The notes: generated from the sequence alone by a model not told the origin. Positions 1-9,159 are shown, numbered from the stretch's first letter. The stretch: DNA of 64,000 nucleotides from Janibacter massiliensis (GCF_900289115.1 NZ_LT985196.1:1490029-1554028), one strand, 5' to 3'. A program made the numbers and translations.

Positions 1-87
1 ATCGGACGCGTCCTGAAGATCAACCAACTCGACACCATCACCGACGACGTCATCGAAGCAGCCGCCAGCACCCTCATCACCAGCTAA
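1..87 (+). CDS. 3' end of an unidentified gene
   Basis: The first frame is open from base 1 to a TAA at 85-87 and gives the last 28 residues of a protein whose body lies outside the window. The tail is alternately hydrophobic and acidic and ends in Leu-Ile-Thr-Ser. I do not recognise the family. Several codons end in A (CAA, GAA, GCA), unlike the core genes further right, so it probably belongs to the accessory block. Its reality is inferred from the open frame and smooth codon pattern only. Confidence 0.4.
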   Translation: MGRVLKINQLDTITDDVIEAAASTLITS

Positions 88-898
88 CGCCACTCACCCC
101 CACCAGAAGCACGCCATCCACCGATCAACTCCACACCGTGCGACGAACGGTCGAGGCGTCGGAGATGTCGCATTTGACGATCGTCAACGCGCAATGCCGC
201 GGCCGACGGGCAGGTTGGGCCCGCTGGTCGGGCAAGGTTCTACGATCGGGTGGTGCTCCCACAGCAGTCGACCTCGCCGGCACCGTTGTCGGCTTCCGCG
301 ATTCGAGAAGCGATGGCAGGTCGTTTCCGGGCGCGAGGTGCTGCTGCGGCGCGATATCTCCTGGCTGTCCGCCGAGGCACGAGCTGGGAAGGTCTTCATC
401 GCCGCACCTGCGGCCATCGATTGACCAACCCCCAGATGTGGGCGGCCCGTCCATTCGTCTAGGCTACTCTAAGATAATGCCGATAATTCCCCTCATGTCA
501 GGTGCAGGTGGTTGGGTCCTGGCACTCCCTGGCCCACCAGCAGGCGCGGTGCGGCTGCTGGAAGTTGCCGAGGGAACTACTTGGGGTCATCGAGGACTTG
601 ACCTCGGGGACGCCACCGAACTGCGACCGCGCGCGATTGCTCGCCGGTGCGTCCGTCACCGGCAACGCCGTCGAGTGGGTCGCCACGAGCATCGGAAGCG
701 GCATGCGTTGGGGCTCACGCTGGGATCTGCTCGTCAAGGTGTCCAGTTCGCCCGCCGGTTGCGGCGGGCGAGTGAGCGACGGGCGCAGCAATCATGGTGG
801 TGTCCTTCAGCCCCTTTCCCCTCCCCGCGAACTGGGCCGGCTACCCCACTACGTCCACACGTGATGGAACCTTTAGGCGGCGACAGCGTCATATCGGC
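88..898. other. 811-base gap without a convincing gene
   Basis: No frame here has a good start, a ribosome site and a protein-like composition together. The longest plus-strand frame (138-902) is arginine-rich and looks like a shadow. A locally AT-rich patch at about 465-492 stands out from the GC-rich surroundings and could be a promoter or the edge of an insertion. No terminal inverted repeats, transposase fragment or RNA gene was seen. Confidence 0.4.
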
Positions 899-1381
899 AT
901 GAAGCTCAACAACCGCGAGGGCCTGGCGGAGATCCATGCCGCCTTCTACCCCCGTCTGGTGGGTGAGCTGACCGTGGTGGCCGGCTCACGCGCCTCAGCC
1001 GAAGACTGCGCGAACGAAGCGTTCACCCGGCTGGTCCTGCACTGGAACAAGGTGTCGAAGTACGACAGCCCTGTCGCCTGGCTGCGCACCGTCGGATACC
1101 GCCTCGCAGTCGACGAGCAGCGAAGATCCCGCCGTCAACTGGCGACATCAGATCCCGAACCGGCCCCCTCGCACATCGACGACCACCCGTATCAGCACGA
1201 AATATGGCAGGCGATCCGCGACCTACCCGCTAGCCAGCGCGAGGTCGTGGTGCGCCGAGCCGTCCACGACCTCACTGACGCCGAGATCGCCGAAGAACTC
1301 GCTGTGCCCATCGGAACCGTCAAGTCGCGCCTTTCCAGGGCGCGCACCACCCTTCGTTCTCGTCTAGGAGAACCATCATGA
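899..1381 (+). CDS. ECF RNA polymerase sigma factor
   Basis: This 160-residue protein has the two conserved blocks of extracytoplasmic-function sigma factors. The sigma-70 region 2 lies at about residues 10-80, including AEDCANEAF and the helix with SPVAWLRTVGYRLAVDE. Region 4 lies at about 105-155, with LPASQREVVVRRAV and IAEELAVPIGTVKSRLSRAR, a typical helix-turn-helix. It would direct RNA polymerase to a small set of stress promoters. The ATG at 899 was chosen because the homology begins there. The last four bases overlap the next gene (ATGA at 1378-1381), so the two are translationally coupled, the usual arrangement for a sigma factor and its regulator. The subgroup (SigE-like) is an inference. 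Confidence 0.85.
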   Translation: MKLNNREGLAEIHAAFYPRLVGELTVVAGSRASAEDCANEAFTRLVLHWNKVSKYDSPVAWLRTVGYRLAVDEQRRSRRQLATSDPEPAPSHIDDHPYQHEIWQAIRDLPASQREVVVRRAVHDLTDAEIAEELAVPIGTVKSRLSRARTTLRSRLGEPS

Positions 1382-2094
1382 GCAACCCCGACCTCGACGC
1401 CGTCCGCACTCTCATCAGTGACGAAACCGACCGCGCACGCCAGGCCGTTCCCCCACTGGACTCATTCATCGAAGCTGCTAGTAACCGCCAGCGCCGCAAC
1501 CACCGCGCCGCGCTCGGGGCAGTATTGGGGGCCGCGATTGTCGCCGGCGGGGTGAGCGTGACCGTCCAAGGAAGCGACCAGTCCCCCGCCGTCGACATCG
1601 CCTCGAGCCCGACGACGTCCTCCTCCCCGACGCGTCCTGGCGGCCAGGTGGGGACCGGAAGCCGCCCCTTTGCCGTGAACACCCTGCAGGAGCTCATCGC
1701 GCGATCTGACGAGGTGGTCGTCGGTCGGGTCGACAAAGCTGCCACCTCAGAGCCAGCCGATGACGAAGCCAAGAGCGGCCTCACGCTATCCACCTTCCCG
1801 CTCACCGTCGGCGAGACCCTCAAGGGCCATACCCGCGCGGGCGACACCATCGACGTCAGTGTCCTGCCGGTCCGTGGGATGGAGCGCGAGATCGCCATGC
1901 TCGAACCCGGGAAGACCTACGTCGTGTTTTCAGAGAAGACCAGCCTGCACGGCGAAGCGCGCTTCGTCCCCATCGGCGGGATGGGGGTGTACGAGGTGCA
2001 TGCTGACGGGTCTCTGCACCGCGTCGAAGACGCGCCCGACAAGCTTCCCAGGAAGATCACCTCGCTCGACGAGCTACGACAGATCAGCGACTAG
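1378..2094 (+). CDS. Membrane-anchored anti-sigma-like protein, unknown outer domain
   Basis: The 238-residue product has a short cytoplasmic part (1-43), one membrane helix (about 44-63), a Pro/Ser/Thr linker, and an outer domain from about residue 95. The outer domain begins with a stretch around LIARSDEVVVGRV, a pattern I associate with small secreted beta-domains of unknown role. Topology and four-base overlap with the ECF sigma gene suggest that it restrains the sigma factor at the membrane. The classical zinc anti-sigma motif (HxxxCxxC) is absent, so this is inferred from position and topology, not from a recognised domain. It could instead be a sigma-dependent envelope protein. Confidence 0.55.
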   Translation: MSNPDLDAVRTLISDETDRARQAVPPLDSFIEAASNRQRRNHRAALGAVLGAAIVAGGVSVTVQGSDQSPAVDIASSPTTSSSPTRPGGQVGTGSRPFAVNTLQELIARSDEVVVGRVDKAATSEPADDEAKSGLTLSTFPLTVGETLKGHTRAGDTIDVSVLPVRGMEREIAMLEPGKTYVVFSEKTSLHGEARFVPIGGMGVYEVHADGSLHRVEDAPDKLPRKITSLDELRQISD

Positions 2095-2224
2095 GCAGCA
2101 TCTCCGACCGCAACATGGAGGAGTGGGCCGGTCTCACTAGCGCCGACCTGCGTCCGTGGCGGTTGCACGATTGGTCTGGTCGCAGCTCAACCAACCCCCG
2201 CGCCTAGCGGGCCCCCTGTTCGGA

Positions 2225-2268
2225 ACGGCCGTCAGGTTCGCACGCATCGCTGCGAACCTGACGGCCGT
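2225..2268. terminator. 18-bp perfect hairpin between convergent genes
   Basis: Bases 2225-2242 and 2251-2268 are exact reverse complements, giving an 18-bp stem with an 8-base loop. It lies between the anti-sigma-like gene (ends 2094, plus) and the histidine kinase gene (ends 2549, minus), so a bidirectional terminator is the simplest reading. There is no T-run on either side, and the stem is longer than needed. A protein-binding palindrome or a recombination relic remains possible. Nothing else was identified in 2095-2548. Confidence 0.5.
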
Positions 2269-2548
2269 CACGGCAGCGACGAAGCGGCCCAGCGTTGAGG
2301 CCGCATCGACCAGGTCTAAGAACCAGGCGAATTCGAGTAAGTCAGCCCCCGACCTTCCGGCCGGGCCAGCCTGGTCCTCTTCGCTGCGCGGCGGTCCTAT
2401 ACCAGAGATGGCCGAGACTGTCTCGCACATCGAAACACTCTACATCTCAAGCATCGTTATCCAGCAGCGAAGCCAGGCAGATGCCGAACCAACGATGAAC
2501 TCGAGGGTTGACCTGGGGCCCTTCGGTGGGTTCTAGGTTTCAAGCGGT

Positions 2549-3724
2549 TTAGTGCTCGGCGGGGTGTTGCCGTCTGTCGAGGGGAGGGGTTACCGCGAAG
2601 GGCAGTCCGAGGGGGAGGGTGATGGTGAAGATGGCGCCGTGGCCTGGTCCCGGGGTTTCGGCGCGGATGGTGCCGTGGTGGGCATCGATGATGGCCTTGC
2701 TGATGGTCAGGCCGATGCCAGAGCCGGATTGCCAGCGGGCACGGGCTGTGTCGGCGCGGTAGAACCTCTCGAAAAGGTGGGGCAGGTGCTGGGAGCTGAT
2801 GCCGTCCCCGTTGTCCTTGACGGTGATGTCGACCTCGTCGCCGTGGCGCTCCGCGGACACGGTGACGGTTCCGCCGCTGGGGGTGTGTCGAAGCGCGTTG
2901 GTCAGCAGGTTGGTCATGACTTGCCCGATGCGCTGTTGGTCGGCCATGACGTTGAGGCCGGCGGCGCCGTCGGGTTGGACCACAAGGTTGACACCTTTGT
3001 CGCGGTAGCGCTCTCGTATGCCTTCGGCCGCGTTCCACAGCACGTCGGTGACAGGCATGTGGTCTATTGCCAGGCTCAGGCGTCCTTCTTCGGCGGTGGA
3101 GACCTCGTCGATGTCCTCGGCGAGGCGGGCAAGGCGGTCCGTCTGCTCGGCCAGGGCGATCTGGGAGTGCGGGCCGAGGTGGGTGATCCCGTCGTGGAGC
3201 CCGTCGTGGTACGCAGCCAGGGTGGTGATGGGGGTCCGCAACTCGTGGGCCAGGTCGGCGAGCATGCGTCGGCGGGTGTCTTCGATGCCTTCGAGCTGGG
3301 CGGCCATGTGGTTGAACGCGGCTGCCAGGGTCTCCAGCTCGGTGCCGGAGTCGATGTCTGGCACGCGGGTGGCGTAGTGGCCGCGGGAGAGCTCGCGGGC
3401 TGCGTGGGTGAGGTCTGCCAGCGGTCGCCGTAGGCGTCGGGTGAAGAACCAGGTGACGGCGGCTGCGGCGGTCACGGAGATGAGCAGTCCGAGTCCGAGC
3501 GCCAGGAACGATGCGTCGCGGTAGGCCATCTCGATGTGGAGGACCTCGGGGGAGTTCTCGCTGTGCCCGGCCTCGAGGAGGTGGCGGTGGAAGATCGGTG
3601 GGCCGAGGAGGGTCGCGACCAGGGTGACTGTCACGGCGCCGGCGAGGAGCACGATGCTCTGGCCGAGCAGGAGGCGGGTGGCTAGCCCGTGCGGGCGGGC
3701 GGGTCGGCTGTGTAAGAGGTTCAT
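2549..3724 (-). CDS. Sensor histidine kinase (HAMP, HisKA, HATPase)
   Basis: This 391-residue membrane kinase has helices at about 19-41 and 72-92 flanking a short outer loop of about 30 residues. A HAMP linker (RRLRRPLADLTHAARELSRG) follows. The phosphoacceptor H-box is DLAHELRTPI, the N-box NLLTNALRHT, the G1 box DNGDGI and the G2 box GSGIGLTI. It should autophosphorylate on the H-box histidine and pass the phosphate to the response regulator just upstream, whose gene it overlaps by four bases (3721-3724). The short sensor loop and neighbours suggest metal or envelope-stress sensing, but the ligand is unknown. The layout resembles BaeS/CopS kinases. Confidence 0.85.
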   Translation of the reverse strand: MNLLHSRPARPHGLATRLLLGQSIVLLAGAVTVTLVATLLGPPIFHRHLLEAGHSENSPEVLHIEMAYRDASFLALGLGLLISVTAAAAVTWFFTRRLRRPLADLTHAARELSRGHYATRVPDIDSGTELETLAAAFNHMAAQLEGIEDTRRRMLADLAHELRTPITTLAAYHDGLHDGITHLGPHSQIALAEQTDRLARLAEDIDEVSTAEEGRLSLAIDHMPVTDVLWNAAEGIRERYRDKGVNLVVQPDGAAGLNVMADQQRIGQVMTNLLTNALRHTPSGGTVTVSAERHGDEVDITVKDNGDGISSQHLPHLFERFYRADTARARWQSGSGIGLTISKAIIDAHHGTIRAETPGPGHGAIFTITLPLGLPFAVTPPLDRRQHPAEH

Positions 3725-4440
3725 CCCTTGCCCATTCGGTAGCCGACGCCGCGCACGGTGGTGATGTAGCGGGCGGTGCCGGGGTCGTCGTCGAGCTTCC
3801 TACGCAGATGGGCGATGTGGACGTCGACGAGGTGCTCGTCGCCGATCCACCCGGTGCCCCACACCTCGTCGATGAGCTGGCGCCGGCTGAAGGCCATCGC
3901 CGGGCGGGTGGCGAGGGTGATCAGCAGGTCGCGTTCGGTGGGGGTCAGGGCCACGGGCTGGCCGTGGAGGTGGACCTGGTGGCCTAGCGGGTCGATGAGC
4001 AGCGCCCCGAAAGCCCGGGCACCCCTTGCAGTACCGCGGGGCTGGTCGTCGACCCGTGGTCGGCGCAGCAAGGTCTGGACGCGGGCGACGAGCTCGCGCA
4101 CGCCGAAGGGCTTGGTCAGGTAGTCGTCTGCGCCGACGGACAGCCCGATGAGGGTGTCGACCTCCTCGTTGCGGGCGGTGGTGATGATGATGTAGCAGTC
4201 GGAGAAGGTGCGGATCTGTCGGCACACCTCGATGCCGTCCATCCCCGGCAGGCCGAGGTCGAGCACGACGACGTCGGGTGGGTCGGCTCGCACAGCCGCG
4301 ACGGCGTCGTCGCCGCGGTGGGCGAGCTCGGCGGTGAACCCAGCCTGAGACAGGTAGGCCGCGACCATCCCCGCCAGGGTGCGTTCGTCCTCGACGACGA
4401 GGACCCGGCGCGGGGTGTCGGTGCTGAGCTGGTCGTTCAC
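3721..4440 (-). CDS. OmpR-family response regulator
   Basis: This 239-residue two-domain regulator has a receiver domain (about 12-125) with acidic residues in VVEDE, the phospho-acceptor aspartate in VVLDLGLPGMDG and the conserved lysine in YLTKPFG. The C-terminal winged helix (about 145-235) includes LTPTERDLLITLA and VDVHIAHLRRKLD. It is the partner of the kinase downstream. The GTG at 4440 was chosen because a CACACT element ends seven bases before it, which fits a leaderless mRNA. A longer reading from a TTG at 4509 adds 23 residues with no family similarity. It diverges from the copper genes and probably controls them. Confidence 0.83.
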   Translation of the reverse strand: MNDQLSTDTPRRVLVVEDERTLAGMVAAYLSQAGFTAELAHRGDDAVAAVRADPPDVVVLDLGLPGMDGIEVCRQIRTFSDCYIIITTARNEEVDTLIGLSVGADDYLTKPFGVRELVARVQTLLRRPRVDDQPRGTARGARAFGALLIDPLGHQVHLHGQPVALTPTERDLLITLATRPAMAFSRRQLIDEVWGTGWIGDEHLVDVHIAHLRRKLDDDPGTARYITTVRGVGYRMGKG

Positions 4441-4506
4441 GCCGTCAGTGTGATCCAGCGCGGCCGCGTGGGCAGAGCCTTGCGCGCTGTTGGTGGAGAT
4501 CTTCGT

Positions 4507-4610
4507 CAAACCTCAACCCGGGTCGGTGCATGTCTGGCGCCCTCGCCTGCCGGGACCTCGAAGAGCTGAAGCTGTAGCGAGATGTCGCCCGGTCTTGAGG
4601 AAATCTCAAC
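4507..4610. promoter_or_regulatory. Putative response-regulator boxes in divergent promoter region
   Basis: TTGAG-N5-CTCAA occurs at 4596-4610, extended on its left half as TTGAGGAAA. The same TTGAGG core, followed by TTT, occurs on the minus strand around 4508-4517. The two copies flank the region between the minus-strand regulator/kinase genes and the plus-strand DUF305/P-ATPase genes. Repeated short half-sites are what OmpR-family regulators bind, so these are candidate operators. The assignment is an inference from position and repetition only. Confidence 0.35.
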
Positions 4611-4697
4611 ACGACCACAAGATGGTGAACACCTTGGTGACGCATCGTCGAAGGACCGCAATATGCGCGGACCTCGCGCTGATCGAAGGAGCAGACG

Positions 4698-5312
4698 ATG
4701 CACCTGACCACCCGCCGTGCCGCTGTCGTGGGCGTGAGCGCCCTGGCCGCGGTCGCTCTGTCCGCTTGTTCCAGCGACTCCGACGGGTCGATGCCGGGCA
4801 TGAACCACGGCTCGGAGTCGATGTCCTCGAGCACCAGTAGGTCTGCGTCCTCGGGGCAGGAGGGCGACGTGATGTTCGCGCAGATGATGATCCCTCACCA
4901 CCAGCAGGCGGTCGAGATGGCTGACCTTGCCCTGGACGACAGCTCGGGCGCGTCGGCAAAGGTGCAGGCCTTAGCCAAGGACATCAAGGCCGCTCAAGGC
5001 CCGGAGATCAAGACCATGCAGGGCTGGCTGGAGCAGTGGGGGGCCGAGCCGGCTAGCGAAGGCATGGGGCACGGTGGGATGGACCATGGCGACGGGATGA
5101 TGAGCAAGTCCGAGATGACCGATCTCGAGTCCTCCTCGGGCGAAGAGTTCGACCAGATGTGGCTGACGATGATGATCAAGCACCATCAGGGCGCGGTGAA
5201 GATGGCCAAGGACGTGCAGTCCACGACCTCCAACAGCGAGGTCAAGACCATGGCTGCGGACATCATCAAGGCCCAGAACAGCGAGATCACCACGATGAAG
5301 GACCTGCTCTGA
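4698..5312 (+). CDS. DUF305 lipoprotein, Met/His-rich, probable copper binding
   Basis: The 204-residue protein starts with a lipoprotein signal: arginines at 6-7, a hydrophobic stretch, then lipobox LSAC with the lipidated cysteine at 24. Two DUF305 repeats follow, each with a conserved HH in a helix (MMIPHHQQAVEMA and MMIKHHQGAVKMA). Between and before them are Met/His/Gly/Asp-rich stretches such as MPGMNHGSESM and GMGHGGMDHG, typical of surface copper or silver chelators. GAAGGAG lies just before the ATG. It sits 65 bases ahead of the metal ATPase and probably shares its promoter. It likely binds metal outside the membrane. DUF305 proteins are commonly found beside copper-resistance genes. 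Confidence 0.85.
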   Translation: MHLTTRRAAVVGVSALAAVALSACSSDSDGSMPGMNHGSESMSSSTSRSASSGQEGDVMFAQMMIPHHQQAVEMADLALDDSSGASAKVQALAKDIKAAQGPEIKTMQGWLEQWGAEPASEGMGHGGMDHGDGMMSKSEMTDLESSSGEEFDQMWLTMMIKHHQGAVKMAKDVQSTTSNSEVKTMAADIIKAQNSEITTMKDLL

Positions 5313-5377
5313 GCGGGCAGCCCTGATCTGCCACTCTGCCTTCCCCACCACCCTCGCGTGCGACATCGGAGGTCTTC

Positions 5378-7726
5378 GTGAGCACTGAGAACGACCGACC
5401 TGACCTCGCTGACTCGACCCCGCTTGCCACGGACCCGGTGTGCGGCATGCAGGTCAGGCAGGACACGGCCCTGCGCACGGAGCACGACGGGCAGAAGTAC
5501 TTCTTCTGCTCCGCGAGCTGCAAGGAGCGCTTCCTGGCAGACCCGCAGGGCTTCGAGGTGGGAGCGGTGGACCGCTCTTCGGCAGCGCCCGACCTGGCAG
5601 CACCGGTCTCGGCCAGCGAGTGGACCTGCCCGATGCACCCCGAGGTTCGTCAGGCCGGTCCTGGGGCGTGCCCGATCTGCGGGATGGCCCTGGAACCGGT
5701 GACCATCTCAGCCGACAGCGGCCCGAGCCGGGAGCTGGCGGACATGACCCGGCGCTTCTGGGCCGCGGTTGTGCTCAGCCTGCCCATCACCGTCCTGGAG
5801 ATGGGCAGGCACCTGGTGCCATGGATCCACGAGGCCGTCCCGGCGCGGGTCTCGGTGTGGCTGCAGCTGGTGCTGGCCACGCCGGTCGTGCTGTGGGCGG
5901 GGGGGCCCTTCTTCGTGCGCGGATGGGCCTCGCTGCGAAGCCGCAACCTCAACATGTTCACCCTCATCGCGATGGGCACCGGGGTCGCCTGGCTGTTCAG
6001 CCTCGTGGCCACGACCATGCCCGGGGTCTTCCCCGACTCCTTCCGCAACGACGACGGCACCGTCGACGTCTACTTCGAGGCAGCCGCTGTCATCACCACC
6101 TTGGTCCTGCTCGGTCAGGTCCTCGAGCTGCGAGCACGCGAGCAGACCTCCGGTGCGATCAAGGCCCTGCTGAACCTCAGCCCCAAGACCGCCCGACGCA
6201 TCATCGACGGCGTCGACGAGGAGATCCCCCTAGAGCAGGTGCAGGTCGCAGACCTGCTGCGGGTCCGCCCCGGGGAGGCGATACCGGTCGACGGCACCGT
6301 CACCGACGGCCGCTCCTCCGTTGATGAGTCGCTCGTGACCGGCGAGTCGATGCCCGTGACCAAGAGCGGCGGCGACGCGCTCATCGGCGGAACCATCAAC
6401 GGCAGCGGCGGGCTGGTCATGCGCGCCGAGCGGGTGGGCACCGAGACGATGCTGGCCAGGATCGTGACCATGGTCGCCGACGCCCAACGCTCCCGCGCCC
6501 CGATCCAGCGCACCGCGGACAAGGTCTCGGCCATCTTCGTCCCCGTCGTCATCGCGATCGCCGTCATCGCCTTCGTCGCATGGGGCCTCGCCGGGCCCGA
6601 CCCCAAGCTGGCCCACGCCCTCATCGTCTCTGTCGCGGTCCTGATCATCGCCTGCCCCTGCGCCCTGGGCCTGGCCACACCGATGTCGATCATGGTCGGA
6701 GTGGGTCGCGGAGCCAGGCTGGGGGTGCTGATCAAGAACGCCGAAGCGCTCGAACGCATGGAGAAGGTCGACACCCTCGTGGTCGACAAGACCGGCACCC
6801 TGACCGAGGGACGACCCACCGTCACCCATATCGAGGCGGTCAACGGCGACGACCCCGACGACCTGCTGCGCACCGCCGCCGCTGTCGAACGGTCATCGGA
6901 GCACCCCCTGGCCCAGGCCATCGTCGAAGCCGCAACCGCCCAGCACCTGACCCTGCCCGACGTGTCCGACTTCGACTCACCGGTCGGGCGAGGTGTCACG
7001 GGCCTGGTCGAGCAACGACACGTCACCCTCGGCAACGCCGATTTCCTGGCCTCCCACCACATCGACACCGCCGCCTGGCGCGAACACGCAGACCAGCTGC
7101 GCGTCGACGGGGCGACCGTGATCTACATGGGCATCGACACCCAGCTCGCCGCCCTGTTCGCCATCGCCGACCCGGTGAAGGAGAGCACCCCGGCCGCGCT
7201 GGAAGCGTTGCGCGCCGACGGCATCGACGTCGTCATGCTCACCGGCGACAACCAGGTCACCGCGAACGCCGTCGCACGATCCCTGGGCATTGAGCGCGTC
7301 GAGGCCGAGGTCCTCCCCGACCACAAGAGCGACGTCGTAAAGAACCTGCGCGAAGCAGGCCGGGTGGTCGCCATGGCCGGAGACGGCGTCAACGACGCAC
7401 CCGCCCTGGCCGCCGCGGACGTCGGCATCGCCATGGGATCGGGCACCGACGTAGCCATGGAGAGCGCAGGGATCACCCTGCTTCGAGGAGACCTCACCGG
7501 GATCACCAAGGCACGTCACCTCTCCGAGATGACGATGAGCAACATCCGCCAGAACCTCGTGTTCGCCTTCATCTACAACGCCGCAGGCATCCCCATCGCC
7601 GCCGGCGTGCTTTACCCCGTGCTCGGGCTGCTCCTCTCTCCCGTCCTCGCCGCCGCCGCCATGGCCCTGTCCAGTGTCAGCGTCATCGCCAACGCACTAC
7701 GCCTGCGCGCCCGCACCGTCGATTAG
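5378..7726 (+). CDS. copA: Cu/Ag-translocating P1B-type ATPase
   Basis: This 782-residue metal pump has an N-terminal YHS domain (about 19-58, DPVCGM ... [11 protein letters not shown]), then a heavy-metal-binding domain (about 82-108, TCPMHPEV ... CPICGMAL) in place of the usual CxxC ferredoxin-like domain. The membrane metal site is CPC ([11 protein letters not shown]). The phosphorylated aspartate is in DKTGTLTEG, with MLTGDN and [10 protein letters not shown] further on. Tail motifs [11 protein letters not shown] and [15 protein letters not shown] match the P1B-1 (Cu+/Ag+) class. It would export monovalent copper or silver. GGAGG precedes the GTG start. The DUF305 chelator upstream and two-component system support metal resistance. 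The symbol is by class; silver-pump names would fit equally. Confidence 0.9.
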   Translation: MSTENDRPDLADSTPLATDPVCGMQVRQDTALRTEHDGQKYFFCSASCKERFLADPQGFEVGAVDRSSAAPDLAAPVSASEWTCPMHPEVRQAGPGACPICGMALEPVTISADSGPSRELADMTRRFWAAVVLSLPITVLEMGRHLVPWIHEAVPARVSVWLQLVLATPVVLWAGGPFFVRGWASLRSRNLNMFTLIAMGTGVAWLFSLVATTMPGVFPDSFRNDDGTVDVYFEAAAVITTLVLLGQVLELRAREQTSGAIKALLNLSPKTARRIIDGVDEEIPLEQVQVADLLRVRPGEAIPVDGTVTDGRSSVDESLVTGESMPVTKSGGDALIGGTINGSGGLVMRAERVGTETMLARIVTMVADAQRSRAPIQRTADKVSAIFVPVVIAIAVIAFVAWGLAGPDPKLAHALIVSVAVLIIACPCALGLATPMSIMVGVGRGARLGVLIKNAEALERMEKVDTLVVDKTGTLTEGRPTVTHIEAVNGDDPDDLLRTAAAVERSSEHPLAQAIVEAATAQHLTLPDVSDFDSPVGRGVTGLVEQRHVTLGNADFLASHHIDTAAWREHADQLRVDGATVIYMGIDTQLAALFAIADPVKESTPAALEALRADGIDVVMLTGDNQVTANAVARSLGIERVEAEVLPDHKSDVVKNLREAGRVVAMAGDGVNDAPALAAADVGIAMGSGTDVAMESAGITLLRGDLTGITKARHLSEMTMSNIRQNLVFAFIYNAAGIPIAAGVLYPVLGLLLSPVLAAAAMALSSVSVIANALRLRARTVD

Positions 7727-7985
7727 CGCGGATGCCTCCCCCCACCACTGGCAGACGACTTGATGGACCCCTGCTATATCTCAACAACCACATCGGCCAC
7801 CTCAGCCCTCCTCGGCCCCCCTTAATCTGGGTTAGATGATTGCCAGGCGGGGGCCCGGTGACCCGTGAGTGACCGGGTCTCAGGTTCCTGGTCGGAACTT
7901 CGGAAGGGGAGTGGCTGCCGAGTGGTCCGGGCTGACCGAGACGAGGACTATGAATCGCCCCGGGTCTGGTGGAGGCTCTCAATCC

Positions 7986-8444
7986 ATGGTCCCGGTCGTC
8001 CTCGTCTTCGCACTCAACGGCGCGGGGTCCGCGGCGTGGTCGTCGCGGATCCCGGCCGGGCCGGCGCGCCTGGATCGATACGGACGGGTGGCGACCCTGC
8101 GCGCGCTCTTCCTGCTCGCCGGCCTCGGCTCGATCCTCGTCGTCCTGGGCTCCGCGCCCGTGGCGTTCCTCGGTGCCCTGCTGTGGGGCCTCGGGGCGAG
8201 CCTGGGCTTCCCCGTCGGCATGTCGGCCGCGTCCGACAACCCCGTCCGCGCAGCAGCCCGCGTGAGCGTAGTCTCGACGATCGGGTACGTCGCCTTCCTC
8301 GCCGGTCCGCCGGTGATCGGATGGCTGGGTGACCACGTCGGGGTCCTCCGCTCGCTCCTGGTCGTCGGCGTCCTGGCCCTGATCGTCCTCCCCCTCGTCG
8401 GCGCCACACGCGCCGTCCGACCCCCGTCAGGAGACCCTGCATGA
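7986..8444 (+). pseudogene. MFS transporter remnant with internal deletion
   Basis: The open frame runs in step with the next gene but encodes only about 152 residues. It starts with a first-helix motif (VFALNGAGSAAWSSRIP) typical of the N-terminus of YbjJ-like major facilitator proteins, then passes at once to DRYGRVATLRALFLLAGLG and the last helices of the same kind of protein. About half a normal transporter of roughly 400 residues is therefore missing from the middle, without a frameshift. The product is unlikely to transport. An upstream ATG at 7950 is possible. It overlaps the thioesterase gene by ATGA (8441-8444), so it may still be translated. It borders the metal island. Confidence 0.6.
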
Positions 8445-9133
8445 CCGCCGGCACCTTCTCCGTGCCCCTGCCCGAGAACGCGGACGAGCTTCGTGTCCAG
8501 GAGGAGGCCTACGCCGACCTCGCCGATGCGATCCGACCCCTCATCGACGCGTGCGTCCGCACGCGGGTCGCGCCGGAGAAGGCGCACGAGGTGGCCTCCA
8601 GGGCCCGCGAGCTCACGGCCGAGCTGATGAGCACCGCCCAGGACGGTCCGCTCGGGCTCGAGGTGACCTCGGACGGTCGCATCCGGGACCACGGCAACCC
8701 AGCGGTCGGGATGCGCAACCCCATCGCCCTCCCGCTGGTCTTCGAGCGGGCGGAGGACCGGCGGTCGCTGCGCGCGGACCTCGAGCTCGGCGCCGCGTAC
8801 GAGGGTCCTCCCGGCCACGCGCACGGCGGGGTCATCGCCCTCCTGCTCGACCAGGCTCTCGGCACCTTGCCGGCGATGATCGGTCTGCCCGCACTGACCG
8901 CCTACCTCAACCTGACGTACAAGGCACCGTCCCCGCTCGGGCGGTTCGTCCTCGAGGCCGAGGTCGCCGACGTCAGCGGGTGGAAGATCCTGTGCCGCGG
9001 GCGCCTGCGTGACCGCGAGGGCACGGTGACCGCCGAGGCGGAGGGGCTCTTCATCGTCCCGCGCTGGGCCCGCGACCGGGTGGGCACCCCGACGGGAGAC
9101 GCGGGGGACTTCGACACCAAGCCCCACGGCTGA
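8441..9133 (+). CDS. PaaI-family hotdog thioesterase
   Basis: The 230-residue protein has an N-terminal helical extension (1-75) and a C-terminal hotdog domain (about 100-215). The active-site stretch is [20 protein letters not shown], in which HGG and the downstream aspartate match PaaI/YbgC acyl-CoA thioesterases. This is followed by the beta-strand core [16 protein letters not shown]. It probably hydrolyses an acyl- or aryl-CoA thioester; the substrate cannot be told. Its ATG lies in the stop of the transporter remnant (ATGA), suggesting former co-translation. The next gene, clpP1, has its own promoter region 112 bases downstream. Confidence 0.8.
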   Translation: MTAGTFSVPLPENADELRVQEEAYADLADAIRPLIDACVRTRVAPEKAHEVASRARELTAELMSTAQDGPLGLEVTSDGRIRDHGNPAVGMRNPIALPLVFERAEDRRSLRADLELGAAYEGPPGHAHGGVIALLLDQALGTLPAMIGLPALTAYLNLTYKAPSPLGRFVLEAEVADVSGWKILCRGRLRDREGTVTAEAEGLFIVPRWARDRVGTPTGDAGDFDTKPHG

Positions 9134-9141
9134 CGTCCCCC

Positions 9142-9159
9142 TGTCCGCCCACGGCGAAC
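9142..9159. promoter_or_regulatory. ClgR-type operator upstream of clpP1
   Basis: The sequence contains CGC-CCACG-GCG followed by AAC. It fits the published corynebacterial ClgR consensus (CGC-Y-N-A-N-R-GCG-W-W-S) at every core position and differs at one flanking base. It lies about 90 bases before the clpP1 start. clgR itself is at 52,760 in this window. ClgR is known to activate clp genes in Streptomyces, Corynebacterium and Mycobacterium. Confidence 0.6.

Noticed and set aside
138-902. A 254-residue plus-strand frame in the first gap
   Set aside because: Arg-rich with no ribosome site or recognisable domain, and other frames in the same stretch are equally open.
2137-2536. Overlapping small frames on both strands around the long hairpin
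   Set aside because: Both run through the palindrome and have no start signal or family similarity.
3721-4509. Longer response regulator starting at a TTG at 4509
   Set aside because: The extra 23 residues have no family similarity, GAGG is only one base from the TTG, and a -10-like CACACT fits the GTG at 4440.
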